Shown here: positions 1 to 10,875 of the stretch, piece by piece
Numbering within the stretch: position 1 is the stretch's first letter
Layout of the letters: the number at the start of each line of letters is the position of its first letter
Assembly: GCA_000729835.1 (NCBI GenBank)
Contig: JFHB01000046.1
Span: forward strand, 62,001 to 126,000
DNA from: Atkinsonella hypoxylon
Lineage: Eukaryota > Ascomycota > Sordariomycetes > Hypocreales > Clavicipitaceae
Direction: 5' to 3'
DNA length: 64,000 nucleotides
Notes under the pieces: generated by a model
Told to the model about the DNA's origin: nothing
Database searches by the model: none
What the model saw: only the letters and a program-made list of their open reading frames with translations
Translations under genes and position numbers: made by a program

Positions 1-2
1 CG

Positions 3-113
3 GCGGATGGCTATGTCGTTACGAGCATTTCCTGTTCTGGGGGGATCAGCGAGAAGTGGCTGGTTTCCAGGGACATTGTCCCTTTCGGGGAGGAAAATGA
101 TGTGACTGGATGA
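3..113 (+). CDS. 3' end of an unidentified protein-coding gene (partial)
   Basis: The reading frame starting at base 3 is open from the window edge and ends at TGA 111-113, giving 36 residues that read like a folded protein C-terminus (GYVVTSISCSGG, then SEKWLVSRDIVPFGEE). The other two forward frames close in the same stretch and give less protein-like sequence. The family is not recognised. The gene would run in from the left on the plus strand, convergent with RAX2. The call depends on a very short piece and could be chance. Confidence 0.35.
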   Translation, partial: ADGYVVTSISCSGGISEKWLVSRDIVPFGEENDVTG

Positions 114-1201
114 TGATGCCATAGTTATTTACACTCGAGGGTAATGATATAGAATACAGACAGAATACAGACAGAATACAGGGGTATCTCAAAGGTTGAC
201 TCGAGATTTGAAGCCGGTATAGACAGTATACGAGGCCTACTATAGCTCATAGTAAAAACTACTTATTTGCAGCATCCACACTTGATAAGTATGGATGATA
301 GATTGTGCATGTGCAGCATTACCTTCTGAAGGCACTTCTTGACGGCTCGACGAAATCAAACATGACACGCCGAGGCTTCACGGATCTGAAATCCAAGCAT
401 ATACACAGTGTAGACGGTGGACAGCGCGTGAGCCGTTCATTATTGGCAGCCACCCATATCCTCAACACAAATCAAAGTTCACGTAGACTATTTGAATATG
501 TCATGAGAATCCGCATCCAGATTAAGCTGCTGTAATCTACACTGGCAATCAACCCACATCCTCATACCACAAGGCAGATCCCAGAAGTGGTATTATGGCA
601 TCCTCTGCGAGTGGCAGCACTATTAATCCGCACTATTCCGCCATATAATCAGCCCTTTCTTCTGCTTCAAGAAAAACGACAAGTAGTTCGTCAGTCTTTG
701 TGACGGAGACGACGTTGAATAATGTACACTGATCGAAAAGTAGATAAGAAAAAAATTTGGCAAAAGAAAATGGAGTAGAGGCCAGTAGCCGGAATAAAGA
801 GAGAGACAATAAAGTAGAAAAGGAGAAAAAGTGAAGAAAAAAAAAGTGACATGCGACGAGACATACACCAGCTAAGCAGGTGCAAATCAGTTATCGGTAT
901 CAGAAATGGTAACAACATTAGCCAGCAGTCGTAACCTCGTGAAAATGACGAGAAAATACAGTAAGTGTATCAGGTTGACAGTGCTTTTCCTCCGAAAGAT
1001 CCCTTTTCACCGGCACACAGTGAGAGTGGCCAACTAATTGCAGCTTCTTCTTCTCTCCGAAGATGCCAGAGTGGAAGTTTTGTCTTGTGAATGCTGTATA
1101 ACCTCGAGACAACCTGTCCATACGCCGCTCAACGCCGGCAGAAGTAGTTAAAGGATGTGCGTGTAAGTGCTCTCTAACGAAATCAACGCAAACCATCAGG
1201 C
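114..1201. other. spacer between two convergent gene ends
   Basis: No gene recognised. It lies downstream of the partial gene on the left and downstream of RAX2, so it should hold both 3' UTRs. A three-copy 11-bp tandem repeat sits at 151-183. Short AT-rich, A-tract-rich stretches occur near 740-850. Open frames here are short and of low complexity. Confidence 0.6.
151..183. repeat. 11-bp tandem repeat, three copies
   Basis: The unit AGAATACAGAC is repeated head to tail three times, the last copy ending imperfectly in GGG. Seen directly in the sequence, with no known function. Confidence 0.8.
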
Positions 1202-4200
1202 TCAAACGTGAGGCGCTGCGCCCGGCCGGCTTCTACCTAATGATTCTAGTAGTTCATGAGGTGGGATGCGCTGGATGCCGCTGCCTCGGTCATACATCGA
1301 TGTCGGAGCTGGCGTGTATCCTTCCCGCTTCTTTCTCAGTCGGTCCAGGATGATGCCTGCCACAACCATGAGCAGGATTAAGCCAAGCGAGATGGCAAGG
1401 CCAATGAGCACGACAAAGACCAAAGGCATGTGACTCTTCCCGGAGGAGAAGAAATCATCCTTTTGCGTGAAAATTCTGGCTATCGTTCCTGGTGCATTTC
1501 CTGAATTGGTGGTCAAGGCATATGGCCGGTAGTGTGTGCCGTTGAAAAGGGCTGCCGAAGCGACACCAACGTCAGGTATGATTATTGAGCCAGTCATCAT
1601 GAGGGCCTGGTCCTCGTCCAGTAAATCAGTCTTGTCATGGTTCTTGGTGAGCGAGAAAACTTGGAGGCTGCGCAGGATGGTGTTCGCAGGAAGGGTTTCA
1701 TTGGCCGACATCCACTTGCTGCCGTCGTATTTCATGAGATAAACTGACCCATCTTTGATTGACTTCCCGGCAATCCAGACTTGCCTCCCATCACTAGATG
1801 CTGGGGTCATAACCTGCACTGGTCCGGGGATGCTGTCAGCACCAGGGAATGCTGACCAAGTCTCCTTGCTAGCATCGTACGTGGCCAGGTAGCTTGTGTC
1901 AGTACCGTTGGCCAACAAATCGCCTCCTACAATCAGAGTTGTTTTGCTAGACCACAACATGCCCAAAACCTCTCCTGATAAGCCGTTGCCAGCTTGCATC
2001 CACTGCTGAGAATTGGCGTTGTAAATGCATAGACCTTGACAGCTCAACGCGCCAGCTTTTCCAAAAGATCCACCGACATAGACGTCGTTGGTATCCGGAC
2101 GCACGGTAATTGCAGCAACTGTGCCATTTTGGCCAGATATAGGAGCTGGTTGACTGCCAAATGACTTTTTTGCGAGGTCATATGATACGAGGCCCTGAAT
2201 CTGAGCATCGCCGACCGTACCAGTAACCATTCCTCCAGCAAAGAGTACACTGCCGAGCAGGGCTACGGTCATGAAGGTGGAATTGGCCGATATTGCGGAG
2301 TCGAGGCCGCTTACAGATCCGTTGTCGTTATCATCAATCAACATCAAGTTATTGATCGCAGACCCATTAGCGGACTGAGCAGAAAAATGACCGGCGAGTA
2401 TGGTTACATTGGCATTATCGGTGCTGTAGAAGGTTCCCGTTATTACGCCCTGAGGTGTGCTGTTGGTGATGGTTTCCCGAGGCCCGAGCTTGGAAGCAGA
2501 GGGCTTGCGTAAAGGGTTGATCTTGAAAGGAAAGACACCCAGACCATGGGAACTCAGAGTTGCAGCACCGTTAGCGCGAAGTTGAGCAGAGGACACTGCT
2601 CCTGCAAAGAGGTCGCCGATGTCTGTCACATTCTGAAGACTTGCGGAGAGAATGCCGTCATACGTGGGCGAAGGTTGATCCAAATTTTGCAACCAATTTT
2701 GTAGAGAAGGAACCCAGATAGCAAAGCCATTGGCTTGCACGGCACTCTTGCCGTTGAACGCTCTACACTCTGAGAATGATCCACTCACAGTGATAGCGGT
2801 TTCGACTTTATCGGAAGTAAGATTGATAGACATAGGAACCACATAGTCTACTATGCCATCCACACCGCCACCCAATGCACTCCACGAGTTGGACTGGGTG
2901 TCATACACCCCTATGTGCTGCAATTCCTGTTTCTTGTCCAAAGTGCTGTTGAAACTCCCACCGACATAAAGTTGAGTACCTTCAAGATGCATGTAGAGAA
3001 CCTCGCCGTTCAAACCTCCGTCCAGAGAAGTTGGAGAAGTTGCATTTTGCTTGTCTGCGCCGATGGCAAGGGCATTGACGAACTTGTCGGACGTGAAGTT
3101 ACCTCCGACAAACAAGGTATCGCTTGACGTGACAAGGGAATTGACTGCTGAATCTCGGCCAAACTCAGAGCCCAACTTGTTGATAGCAGAATCTTCCAAC
3201 GATGAGACGTCGAATGTTGTCTTGGTTGGGTCAAAGTCGAAGAGTCCGTTGAGCCCCCCAGTAGATTTAGTAAGAGTAAATCCGACTCTTTGAGCGACCA
3301 CCATGAGCGACTGTACATCTTGACCAGGCAAAGGTGTGAGTGTGACAGTAGGTTTGAAGTTTGCGGAGCTCTTCTCGACATAGCCAAAGTAGATCTGATC
3401 GTACTTGTCGTAATAATTTGTTTGGAACAGGGTCGTGCTGAAGTCGGAATTGACTGTACTAGTTGACATGGTACCCGTTACGTTGACTTGACCTCGCCTG
3501 GCGCAAGTGCCGTCGGGCATGCAGCCTGGCGTATACATGTTGACCGTATAATTGCCAGATTCTACAATATCAGGGGTAAAGACGACAGAGGCAGATTCAT
3601 TGTTGACGTCGCTACCGAAAGTTGCCGTGAGATAGTTAGAGCTGCTCTGAACGGATGGTGACTGTTTCCATGGGCCAGTAGTTGTGGCAGTTGATGGGAA
3701 CTGAACGCCCTTGCAGGTTGGCTCATTGAAGCTGTTGATCGCATAGACAAAAATGTCGTCCTCAAAAAGCTCGATGCCAGAAAGACCGGCTCCAGCGCCA
3801 TACCATTGCGAAATAGCGAGCTGAAAGCTGTTCATACCCACGCGATTGGCAAAATGGAAGTCTTGGAACTGGACTTTTGGATCATTACTCAGAGGACATT
3901 CGCTAGTGCAAGTCGCATTCTGGCCTGTTGAAGGATCCACGAAAGTAAAGTTCATTATGCCATTCAATGGAAAGGCCAGGAAGCGAAAGGTTTTGGTCCC
4001 ACGACCATCCCGATGGGTGTTGCGGAGTCTGAGTTTCGTGGGTTTGAAACCGAAGCCGAACTTTGCCTCCCAGGTGGCAGGGACTCCGTCAGCTGCTAGC
4101 CAGGTGGCACCAGCTTCGTCATTTCCTGCCGAGCAGACGATATTCTTGGGATCGCTGAATCCGGCAGTGGAGGCACCATTCGTGGCGGTAATATCGGCAC

Positions 4201-4921
4201 CGGACAAATTGACCATTTGGCTGTCACGTTGGCTAGGCGTACTAGCATTGCCCAAACCCGTGAAGCTACCTCCGAAGATAATGTGGCCATTCGACGTCTT
4301 GGTGATGGCGTTAACGGGACCATTGAATCCAGCAAATGGGAGATTCATCCAGCCATTACCATCTGTCCAAGCAATCGCGTTCGTTGAGTTTAAACCTTTG
4401 AACTTCCCACCAACGTAGACAGTGTTCCGAGTGTCATCACAGTACAACGCGTTGGCCTCACCCTCCAGGCCTGTCATAGGCGTGACTTGTGTTGTATGTG
4501 GGTTAAACAAGGCGATTGCCGTCGATTGTCTGCCTTCTATGCTTGTGAAATTGCCTCCCACCACAATGCCTTTCACGCTGCCGTCGCTATTCTTCAAAAC
4601 ACACATTGCTCGAATTGATGCATCTGTCGATACTATCGGGGCCAGTGCGCCATTAGGTAGTCGTGCAAGTAGAAATTCGCTACCGTTGGTGGGAAGAGGC
4701 TTTGCTATTTGACCTTCGTATTCATACAGAGATATGCCATTAAAATAACCCACAACTGCTATTCGGCCGAGATTAGAGAAGTCGAGATTCGCCAGTGGAG
4801 CCGGATTGAAGTGTATTGCTTGAGTCGCCGAAGGGGCAAGCACTGCCATTGTCAAGAGAACCGACTCGAGCGCGGAGACGGGTGGCCGCCTGGGGCGGCG
4901 CTGGCGAAAGGGCAGCCGCAT
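1202..4921 (-). CDS. RAX2: Rax2-like cortical polarity / bud-site selection protein
   Basis: A single 3720-nt exon encodes 1239 aa. The start is the ATG at 4921; an upstream in-frame extension has no ATG. The N-terminus has an arginine-rich stretch then a hydrophobic segment ending ATQA, as in a secretory signal. The long lumenal part has repeated kelch-like blocks (VVGGNFTSI, VYVGGKF, IIFGGSFTG, LFVGGNFTS, LYVGGSFNS) and many N-x-S/T sites. One membrane helix lies at about residues 1165-1191, followed by a 48-residue basic cytoplasmic tail (DRLRKKR). This order is that of fungal Rax2, a type I membrane protein marking cell poles and, in hyphae, needed for stable polarised growth. Length matches the family. 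No intron is needed. The neighbouring upstream spacer is long and gene-free. Confidence 0.93.
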   Translation of the reverse strand: MRLPFRQRRPRRPPVSALESVLLTMAVLAPSATQAIHFNPAPLANLDFSNLGRIAVVGYFNGISLYEYEGQIAKPLPTNGSEFLLARLPNGALAPIVSTDASIRAMCVLKNSDGSVKGIVVGGNFTSIEGRQSTAIALFNPHTTQVTPMTGLEGEANALYCDDTRNTVYVGGKFKGLNSTNAIAWTDGNGWMNLPFAGFNGPVNAITKTSNGHIIFGGSFTGLGNASTPSQRDSQMVNLSGADITATNGASTAGFSDPKNIVCSAGNDEAGATWLAADGVPATWEAKFGFGFKPTKLRLRNTHRDGRGTKTFRFLAFPLNGIMNFTFVDPSTGQNATCTSECPLSNDPKVQFQDFHFANRVGMNSFQLAISQWYGAGAGLSGIELFEDDIFVYAINSFNEPTCKGVQFPSTATTTGPWKQSPSVQSSSNYLTATFGSDVNNESASVVFTPDIVESGNYTVNMYTPGCMPDGTCARRGQVNVTGTMSTSTVNSDFSTTLFQTNYYDKYDQIYFGYVEKSSANFKPTVTLTPLPGQDVQSLMVVAQRVGFTLTKSTGGLNGLFDFDPTKTTFDVSSLEDSAINKLGSEFGRDSAVNSLVTSSDTLFVGGNFTSDKFVNALAIGADKQNATSPTSLDGGLNGEVLYMHLEGTQLYVGGSFNSTLDKKQELQHIGVYDTQSNSWSALGGGVDGIVDYVVPMSINLTSDKVETAITVSGSFSECRAFNGKSAVQANGFAIWVPSLQNWLQNLDQPSPTYDGILSASLQNVTDIGDLFAGAVSSAQLRANGAATLSSHGLGVFPFKINPLRKPSASKLGPRETITNSTPQGVITGTFYSTDNANVTILAGHFSAQSANGSAINNLMLIDDNDNGSVSGLDSAISANSTFMTVALLGSVLFAGGMVTGTVGDAQIQGLVSYDLAKKSFGSQPAPISGQNGTVAAITVRPDTNDVYVGGSFGKAGALSCQGLCIYNANSQQWMQAGNGLSGEVLGMLWSSKTTLIVGGDLLANGTDTSYLATYDASKETWSAFPGADSIPGPVQVMTPASSDGRQVWIAGKSIKDGSVYLMKYDGSKWMSANETLPANTILRSLQVFSLTKNHDKTDLLDEDQALMMTGSIIIPDVGVASAALFNGTHYRPYALTTNSGNAPGTIARIFTQKDDFFSSGKSHMPLVFVVLIGLAISLGLILLMVVAGIILDRLRKKREGYTPAPTSMYDRGSGIQRIPPHELLESLGRSRPGAAPHV

Positions 4922-7900
4922 GGCGAAATGTATCGCCACCAGCGACCAAAACGGATCGAGAATATCACCAGAATAGGTTCGAGTCCAAAATTGAGAAGAA
5001 AAATCGGATCAAGGACAAAGGTGCCGATTTGTCGATAATCGTGACGCGGAAACGGGCATAGCACAATTGTCGAGCCCAAGGTGCGAATTGATCGACGGGC
5101 AGAGAAGGAGCGCGACTAGGGTGCAAAGGAGGTGCACTTTCAGGTCGGAAAACCCGACCGACGAAACGAGTGACGACTGTGGTGATAATGAAGATAAGGA
5201 AAAAAATAATGAACGTAGGGACAGCGGAGGAAAGGTTAGGGCCAGGAAAGCCAAAGCGTCAGACTCTTTCTGTCGCTGATCGCCGTGGTTTTCCCCCCTT
5301 CGCGGCGGACGAATTTGCGAGTCTCCTTGTTTGAACAAAGGATGGCTGGGGGAGCCCAGGTTTGGCACGAAGAATGCGGGAAATTGCTGAAGTTTGTTGT
5401 TACTGGCAGGATTGTTATGGCGCTAGTCCCAATTGGGCGTGACGGACATTGGATTGGTCCCCAGCAATGGAGGGCCTGGGCAGTGCACCAGTGCACAGCA
5501 ACAGGGATTGATTGGGTAGAATGGGACACGGAAGGATTAGGCGGGCGGTGAGAACTTGGCTTGGATGTGTATTAGAAGTTGCCTCGTCTTTGCTTCTCAA
5601 CGGCCTGGAGCACGGTCAGTGGTGAGATATCCAGTGCAGTGCGAAGACTGTCGACGAGCAGTTGGCTCGGGTCTTGAACATGTTGCCGTTCACTGGCTTG
5701 TTTATTGGGCGAGGTGCATGATATCAAATGTAAATGAAGTGGAGCCACCAGGTCAATTTATTTGGTGTGGACCAGGTGTCAAGGTTTGTACAAGTACGCG
5801 ACCACGGGGGTGACAGATTCACAGCACATCCAACCTAACGGCACATCATATCGGATTCACTCTGGAATCCGTCACTCCTTTCGCAGCACAGACAATCTAA
5901 CATCCTGGCCAAAAGTCAAAGTTCTGTGCGCCCTCTCGCGATCGAGAACAGAGCGGACAAAGCAGCAAACTGGCTTCAACCAACGTCAGTATGACCAGCT
6001 CACCACCATAACACACAGGGTGCCAATTTATAGTCGGATTGGGTTCAATGGATCACCCTACCTCGCAACCTCACATTGCCGGCTTTTGTTTTCCTTTTTC
6101 CTCTTTCACGCTATCTCTCTGCTTCCTCGCCCTCTGGTTGGTGAGTATGCATGTGCGGAAGGGCACATCTAGGCTAGGGCCATGGACTGGTGCCAGCACA
6201 CGTTCACCAAAAAGAAACCACACATTGATGCACGCACGGAATGGGAAAGGGAAACATTGACCTGCGAGGTGCCGAAAGACAGTGCTGGCCGGGTTTTTAG
6301 TGCATTGTGATTCGTCACGGGAGTGGAGCATGGCCGTGCATTGCATCACGTATTAACTCCGTACTCCGTACTAAATAAATAATTACCTCCACGTAATGCA
6401 AAGGCGGCAGAAGTATCTCTTTGATGCCGAGAAGGCTAAACTCTCGTGGCTTCACATTTCCCTTGTTGATGCAGAGGGTGACTTTAGGTGACCCTTCTGC
6501 TCTAATAAATTATATAATAGACGATGTGGCTTTATAGATCCTGGTGTTTCTTTCCCTAAACAATAATTTGTAGGTATTAAAGTGCCTTATCTTATAAGAT
6601 GATAATTGGTTAAAAACAAAAGGGGGTCGGTACGAGAGTGTAGCCTTCTCCAGTGTACCACTAGAGCGAATAAGTGACTCAATTTGCGTGCAGCTCTTAT
6701 TCCGTACTGTCCTTATCAAGCAAGGGGCTGAGTCCGCACCAGACCATAAATGAGTATCAACTAAACCTAAAACCTCTGGAGAGTGGTACCTTCGCATATC
6801 AATTTCTACGCAGAGCTACCTCCTTGACTTCATGCACTAGGTAACTAGGTACCTAAGGTAGTGAAATGGAAGTTGTGGGTCGCAATTCTGCTGCCTTTCA
6901 TTAACGCAGACGAAGCCCTCATGACGCTGATGGTCTAGAAGTGGTGAGGAAGAATCCCCGTACTGCGGGTAGTGCCTCTTACATTCTATTCTGATGTTGG
7001 CTGGACGTAGCGTGTCCTTGTTAGTAGGAGCGTGCTTGTGTTGAGTTGCGTGCGCTGAAGTGTTAGCCAGAAAAGGGACAATTGTGAAAAGTACCCCCGC
7101 AGCACATTTCACCCCTCCTGTCCCACCTCATATTTTGACCCCCTCTTCCAGTTGAAATATATGCAAGCCGGGGACTTGTCACAGGTGGGGTCCACTTTTA
7201 ATATAAAGATGGCGGCCCACCACATACCTAGGCTTCTCAGAAGGTGACGGTACCTTTTTGTCGCCCTAGTTTGACAGTACGAGGACGGCAGATAAAGCTG
7301 ATATCCATGAGTATTTACATATATTCCTGCGAAGATATATAGAGAAAATACACCCATGACCATGTCCAAATGCCTTTATTTGCCTCGTAGCATAGACTCT
7401 AGCATGGAGAAAGTTGCTATTGCCACCATCAGCCGTTTTCCTTTTCCAAATGAGCTTCTCGCACTGTTCTTCGATTATGACAGTGCATCTATTTCAAGCA
7501 TTCGGTTTCTCGATGATAAACCCTTGTTTCCTCGATGTTGGTAATGACTAACTATATCCTCTCGCCTGCGCTTTGTCTATTACCCGATTGCCGTGGCGAC
7601 ACGAGTTCTTGTGACAGCCTCGCTTGTGAACCTTGTAGGGCTACACAGACGCTCTCTTCGTTGATATGCAGCTTGACGTCTTCCAAGTCTACTCAATGTG
7701 CCGAGAGCCGATTGTGCTTTAGAAAGTCAATGTACCAGAATTGACATGACAACACAACCAAGTGGACCATGTGATCCACGTAAAAACTCGTACGTTAGAC
7801 TAGGCTTCTGATGGAGTAATTACCATAGGATAGCGGCTTCTTCATGCAATATCTATGACGTTGGCTCAAGCACATTGCATCGGCACTCTCGGATTATATG

Positions 7901-8154
7901 CAATGGCTTCACAGCTACCGTCTCAAGGGATTCCTCTGCTGGGTGGTGCTGCCACGCAGCGCCTGGCTACTCAAATTTTTAAGAACCGACAACTAATATG
8001 ATTTTGGTGAGAACGCAAGGATCGAGTTGTACTTTGAGGACAGTGTTTGTGCGATAGGCACACTGACGCTGTCACGGACACGACGATCGACGTTTGTTCC
8101 ATGGACTCATCAATACGAGGGAAGACAGCGTTTCATTCCTATCCAGATATCTAT
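4922..8154. other. 3.2-kb gene-poor spacer
   Basis: The right flank of RAX2 (its promoter and 5' UTR, about 4922-5400) and the 3' side of LCL3. No reading frame looks like a protein. It contains a tandem ACTCCGTACTCCGTACT motif (6356-6372), a hairpin at 6471-6500, the 12-bp palindrome ATCTTATAAGAT at 6589-6600 and a CTAGGTAACTAGGTACCTA run near 6837-6855. Base composition turns AT-rich around 6500-6650. Confidence 0.55.
6471..6500. repeat. short imperfect hairpin
   Basis: GCAGAGGGT and ACCCTTCTGC face each other across an 11-nt loop. The stem pairs GGGT/ACCC and GCAGA/TCTGC with one bulged base. It lies in a gene-free, AT-rich stretch, and function is unknown. Confidence 0.5.
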
Positions 8155-9008
8155 TCATTCATTACCGGCAGACCCTTGATATCGTGTCTTGTATTGCCGG
8201 GGGCTCTCAAAATCGCTCGACTTGCCGGACCACATACCCCTCCGCTGCTTCCTGGCTTTTGCCTCAGCCTCCTCGTACACAGATTTCAACCCTCCATATT
8301 CGCCACCGGACTTTGCCTCGTATGTCGTCGCAAGACCTCTTTTAATCATCTCGAGGCCAACGTCACGGCAAATGAGGAACCGGCGAACGTAAACAGTTGC
8401 GACAATGCGATTGTAATGGTCCCGTTTGTATATGTAAGCCCGCACATTCCGGTGCAGGATGTATTCAGACAGCCATGACTGGGCTTCCGCAGAAAATGGT
8501 TGAGCTGGGCGGCCGAAGTGAGCACCCTCGGGTGCATCGACGCCCGCGAGTCGAATCGGGATCTATATGGCCAGAAAATTAATTGAGCTCGGCGCATCTG
8601 ATACATGGTTTCCTCTTTCCTTACCGTTCGATCCTTTAGTCCTTTTCTCGATTCTGGTATTTTCCTCAACCAGCCCCATCCCACGGCCTTTCCGCCAGGT
8701 GTATGGAAAAGGTGGAAGTTGTCTCCATCACCTACGCTCGTTACTTTTCCAAAGAGGCTGCGATTCCTGAAGAATGAGGGACGGACAAAGGCGGCACCTG
8801 GGATCCGGCGTAGATAGTTCGCGTAAAGATGGAGCGCACCAAGCCCTCCAAGTGAGATCAGAACGACCGGTACCCATTCTTTGGCGGCTCCGAGAGGGTT
8901 GGCTTCGGCTTGTTTCAATGATTCCGACCACGACACAGGGCGCTTCGTTGACAACTGGTCATGTTCGGGATCTTTCGTTGAGGTACGCGATCCAAAGGGC
9001 CAGACCAT
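8155..9008 (-). CDS. LCL3: LCL3-type membrane-anchored staphylococcal-nuclease-like endonuclease
   Basis: Two exons, 9008-8625 and 8562-8155, joined across a 62-nt intron (GTAAGG...TAG), give 263 aa. The start is the ATG at 9008 (MVWPFGS), the usual fungal Lcl3 opening. One membrane helix is predicted at about residues 45-63, followed by YLRRIPGAAFVRPSFFR and an SNase (TNase-like) fold beginning near residue 85. Visible active-site blocks are VGDGDNF (about 93-99), RLAGVDAPE (about 132-140) and DVGLEMIKRGLATTYEAK near the C-terminus. Fungal Lcl3 proteins are calcium-dependent-nuclease homologues of membranes and mitochondria with poorly known substrates. Length is close to family size. ARPC2 lies 418 bp upstream in the same orientation. 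Confidence 0.93.
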
Positions 9009-9426
9009 CCTGTACACGACCCGCAGGCCGACAGGCCATGGATTGTCTGGGGTCGTGATACGGGAGCCAGACGTGAGCTGAGTGTAAAGGGCGGTAAACA
9101 ACGGCGTGAAAGTCATGCGCCGAATGCCGCCTACCCACTCACTGACCGCCCCACTGACCGCCCCAGGCCTTACCCGTTGGGAACCACATCGGCCCGCCGT
9201 TGATAGTTATGAGCTACCCTGTATTCGAATACCAATAACCATAGGATGTAGCACCTGGGACGAGAAAGGTCCGAGAGATTACATATACACCGTGTCAAAG
9301 TACTTAAGTAGTTTTTGAATTTTGTTTTTTCTTACATTATGGATACTGTTTATTTGCACGGAGCTGATACCAGTACTACGCTACACAAGCACCACTCTAG
9401 ACACGATGTATTTGGCATAGCGCCTC
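9009..9426. other. spacer between LCL3 and ARPC2
   Basis: This 418-bp stretch holds the LCL3 promoter and the ARPC2 3' UTR. A direct pair of CACTGACCGCCCC units occurs near 9138-9163. No gene is seen. Confidence 0.6.
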
Positions 9427-10605
9427 TTAGCTGCCTTGGATTTTGAACGATCGGCCACTGGCTGTCTTTCTCTCCTTCTCTTCGCTATCGGGCCGAGCAC
9501 GTCGCAGTACTACCTTGTGTTAGCTATGAACCTAAGAGGCAGGTAATTTAATACGAACCTTGAAGAAAATCCGCCGTACGCTTGCGCATTCGTGAGTGAA
9601 TATATGCCTTGGAAGCTTTAATATGGTAATGGAAGTAGTCTCGGAATGTCTGGATATGAGAAATGACAATGGGCATTCTCTGGGGTGTCAAGTGTCTCGG
9701 AAAAAGAACTGCAGTTGTTAGATGATCGAAATCAGAGGATAACAATCAAGACCTGCATACCGAATGTGACATAGCCAATCTCGCCTGTCCCAGTACTTTG
9801 TACACCGGGGACGCCCTGCAATTCCAGGGGCGGATCGTTTCGGAACAAGACCTGAGGCGCATTCTGGATAGCTCTTCTTCGAGCATCCACAAATTCTTGA
9901 ATGAAAACCCTGCCAAATACCCTGTCTGTCTCCTCGCGGAAAACCGTGCTGAAGATGACTGTAACTCGATCGTGACTAGCTTTTACATAGATAGCTTCCT
10001 CTTCTCGGTAGCGGATTGCCTTGACCTGGCCACCTTCTCGAACTCCCTGGGGAGCTTCCTCGGATGTGAACTTCGACGCTTGTTCTTTCAGTTCGTAATG
10101 CTCCTTGTAGGCCTGCTCGAAAGGAGCTGCCATAGCATTACGCTTCAGAAGGGCAAACTTCATCGCCAGCGCGTCGCGCTCCTCTGTCAATTACTGTAAT
10201 GTTAGCCCAAAGACGAAACGAAAGGATGATTGCCAAGAGCATTCCCACCTTTCTCGGCGGGCAGATTCTCAAGGTCGATCAGGACAGAGAAGTCGTAACC
10301 GGGCTCCACCGCGGTGACAAATTGGCCATATTCCCGCTGTAGAACCTGCTCAGCGCCATATTGAACCAAGTCTGGGAAGCATCTTATTTGAAGAGAAAGG
10401 AGAATTTTCGATTTCGTTTCAGGTGTCGAAATATGAAAAATTACACCATCGAAGTCGGAGACAGTCTGATCAATCGAAGCGGGAGGGGCACTGGCGAAGT
10501 GTCAGGATCTTTCGCACACAAGGGAATTATAACTTTATTATACCCTGCAAACCGCTCGGTTAGAACCGATTGGATCAAAATATTCTGATAATCGAGGAGG
10601 AGCAT
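9427..10605 (-). CDS. ARC35: Arp2/3 complex 34-kDa subunit (ARPC2/p34-Arc)
   Basis: Five exons (10605-10544, 10490-10249, 10183-9761, 9708-9559, 9509-9427) joined at GT-AG introns of 46-65 nt give 319 aa, the normal length for the subunit. The start is MLLLDYQNILIQ, typical for ARPC2. Diagnostic stretches are ASIDQTVSDFDG, LLSLQIRCFPDLVQYGAEQ, ALLKRNAMAAPF, SHDRVTVIFSTVFREETD, QEFVDARRRAIQNAPQ and SHIQTFRDYFHYHIKASKA. With ARPC4 it forms the structural core of the Arp2/3 complex that nucleates branched actin at endocytic patches. All exon phases agree. The gene is divergent from UTP12 with 270 bp between start codons. Confidence 0.96.
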
Positions 10606-10875
10606 CTTCGTGTGTTTGGCTTTGGCGGTTGGTTGTCCTGCCTGCTCCTCTGTCCGCGCGACATAGCTGTTGACGACACAGGTGGGGCTGAGCAGGTGCG
10701 GGATGTTAAAGCTCTCAGTGGGAGCACCACGTGACGGCTACTATCTTGGCAAGAAATGGCCAAGCCGCGTATCGATAAGAAAAAATATCCCGCCTCGCGG
10801 CATGTAGGTCTGTCCTAAGTGGTCTGGTTTTGTTGAAAAGTGCCAAACGGCAATTGTCCTTGCAACTTCGCAAAA
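10606..10875. promoter_or_regulatory. shared divergent promoter of ARPC2 and UTP12
   Basis: Only 270 bp separate the two ATGs, which face outward, so one region must serve both genes. CACGTGAC, an E-box of the type bound by fungal bHLH factors such as Cbf1, lies at 10728-10735. No clear TATA box is seen. Confidence 0.45.

Noticed and set aside
3010..3387. Long frames inside RAX2 and other large genes on alternative frames
   Set aside because: Shadows of the RAX2, UTP12, PSO2 and SCH9 coding sequences with no independent support.
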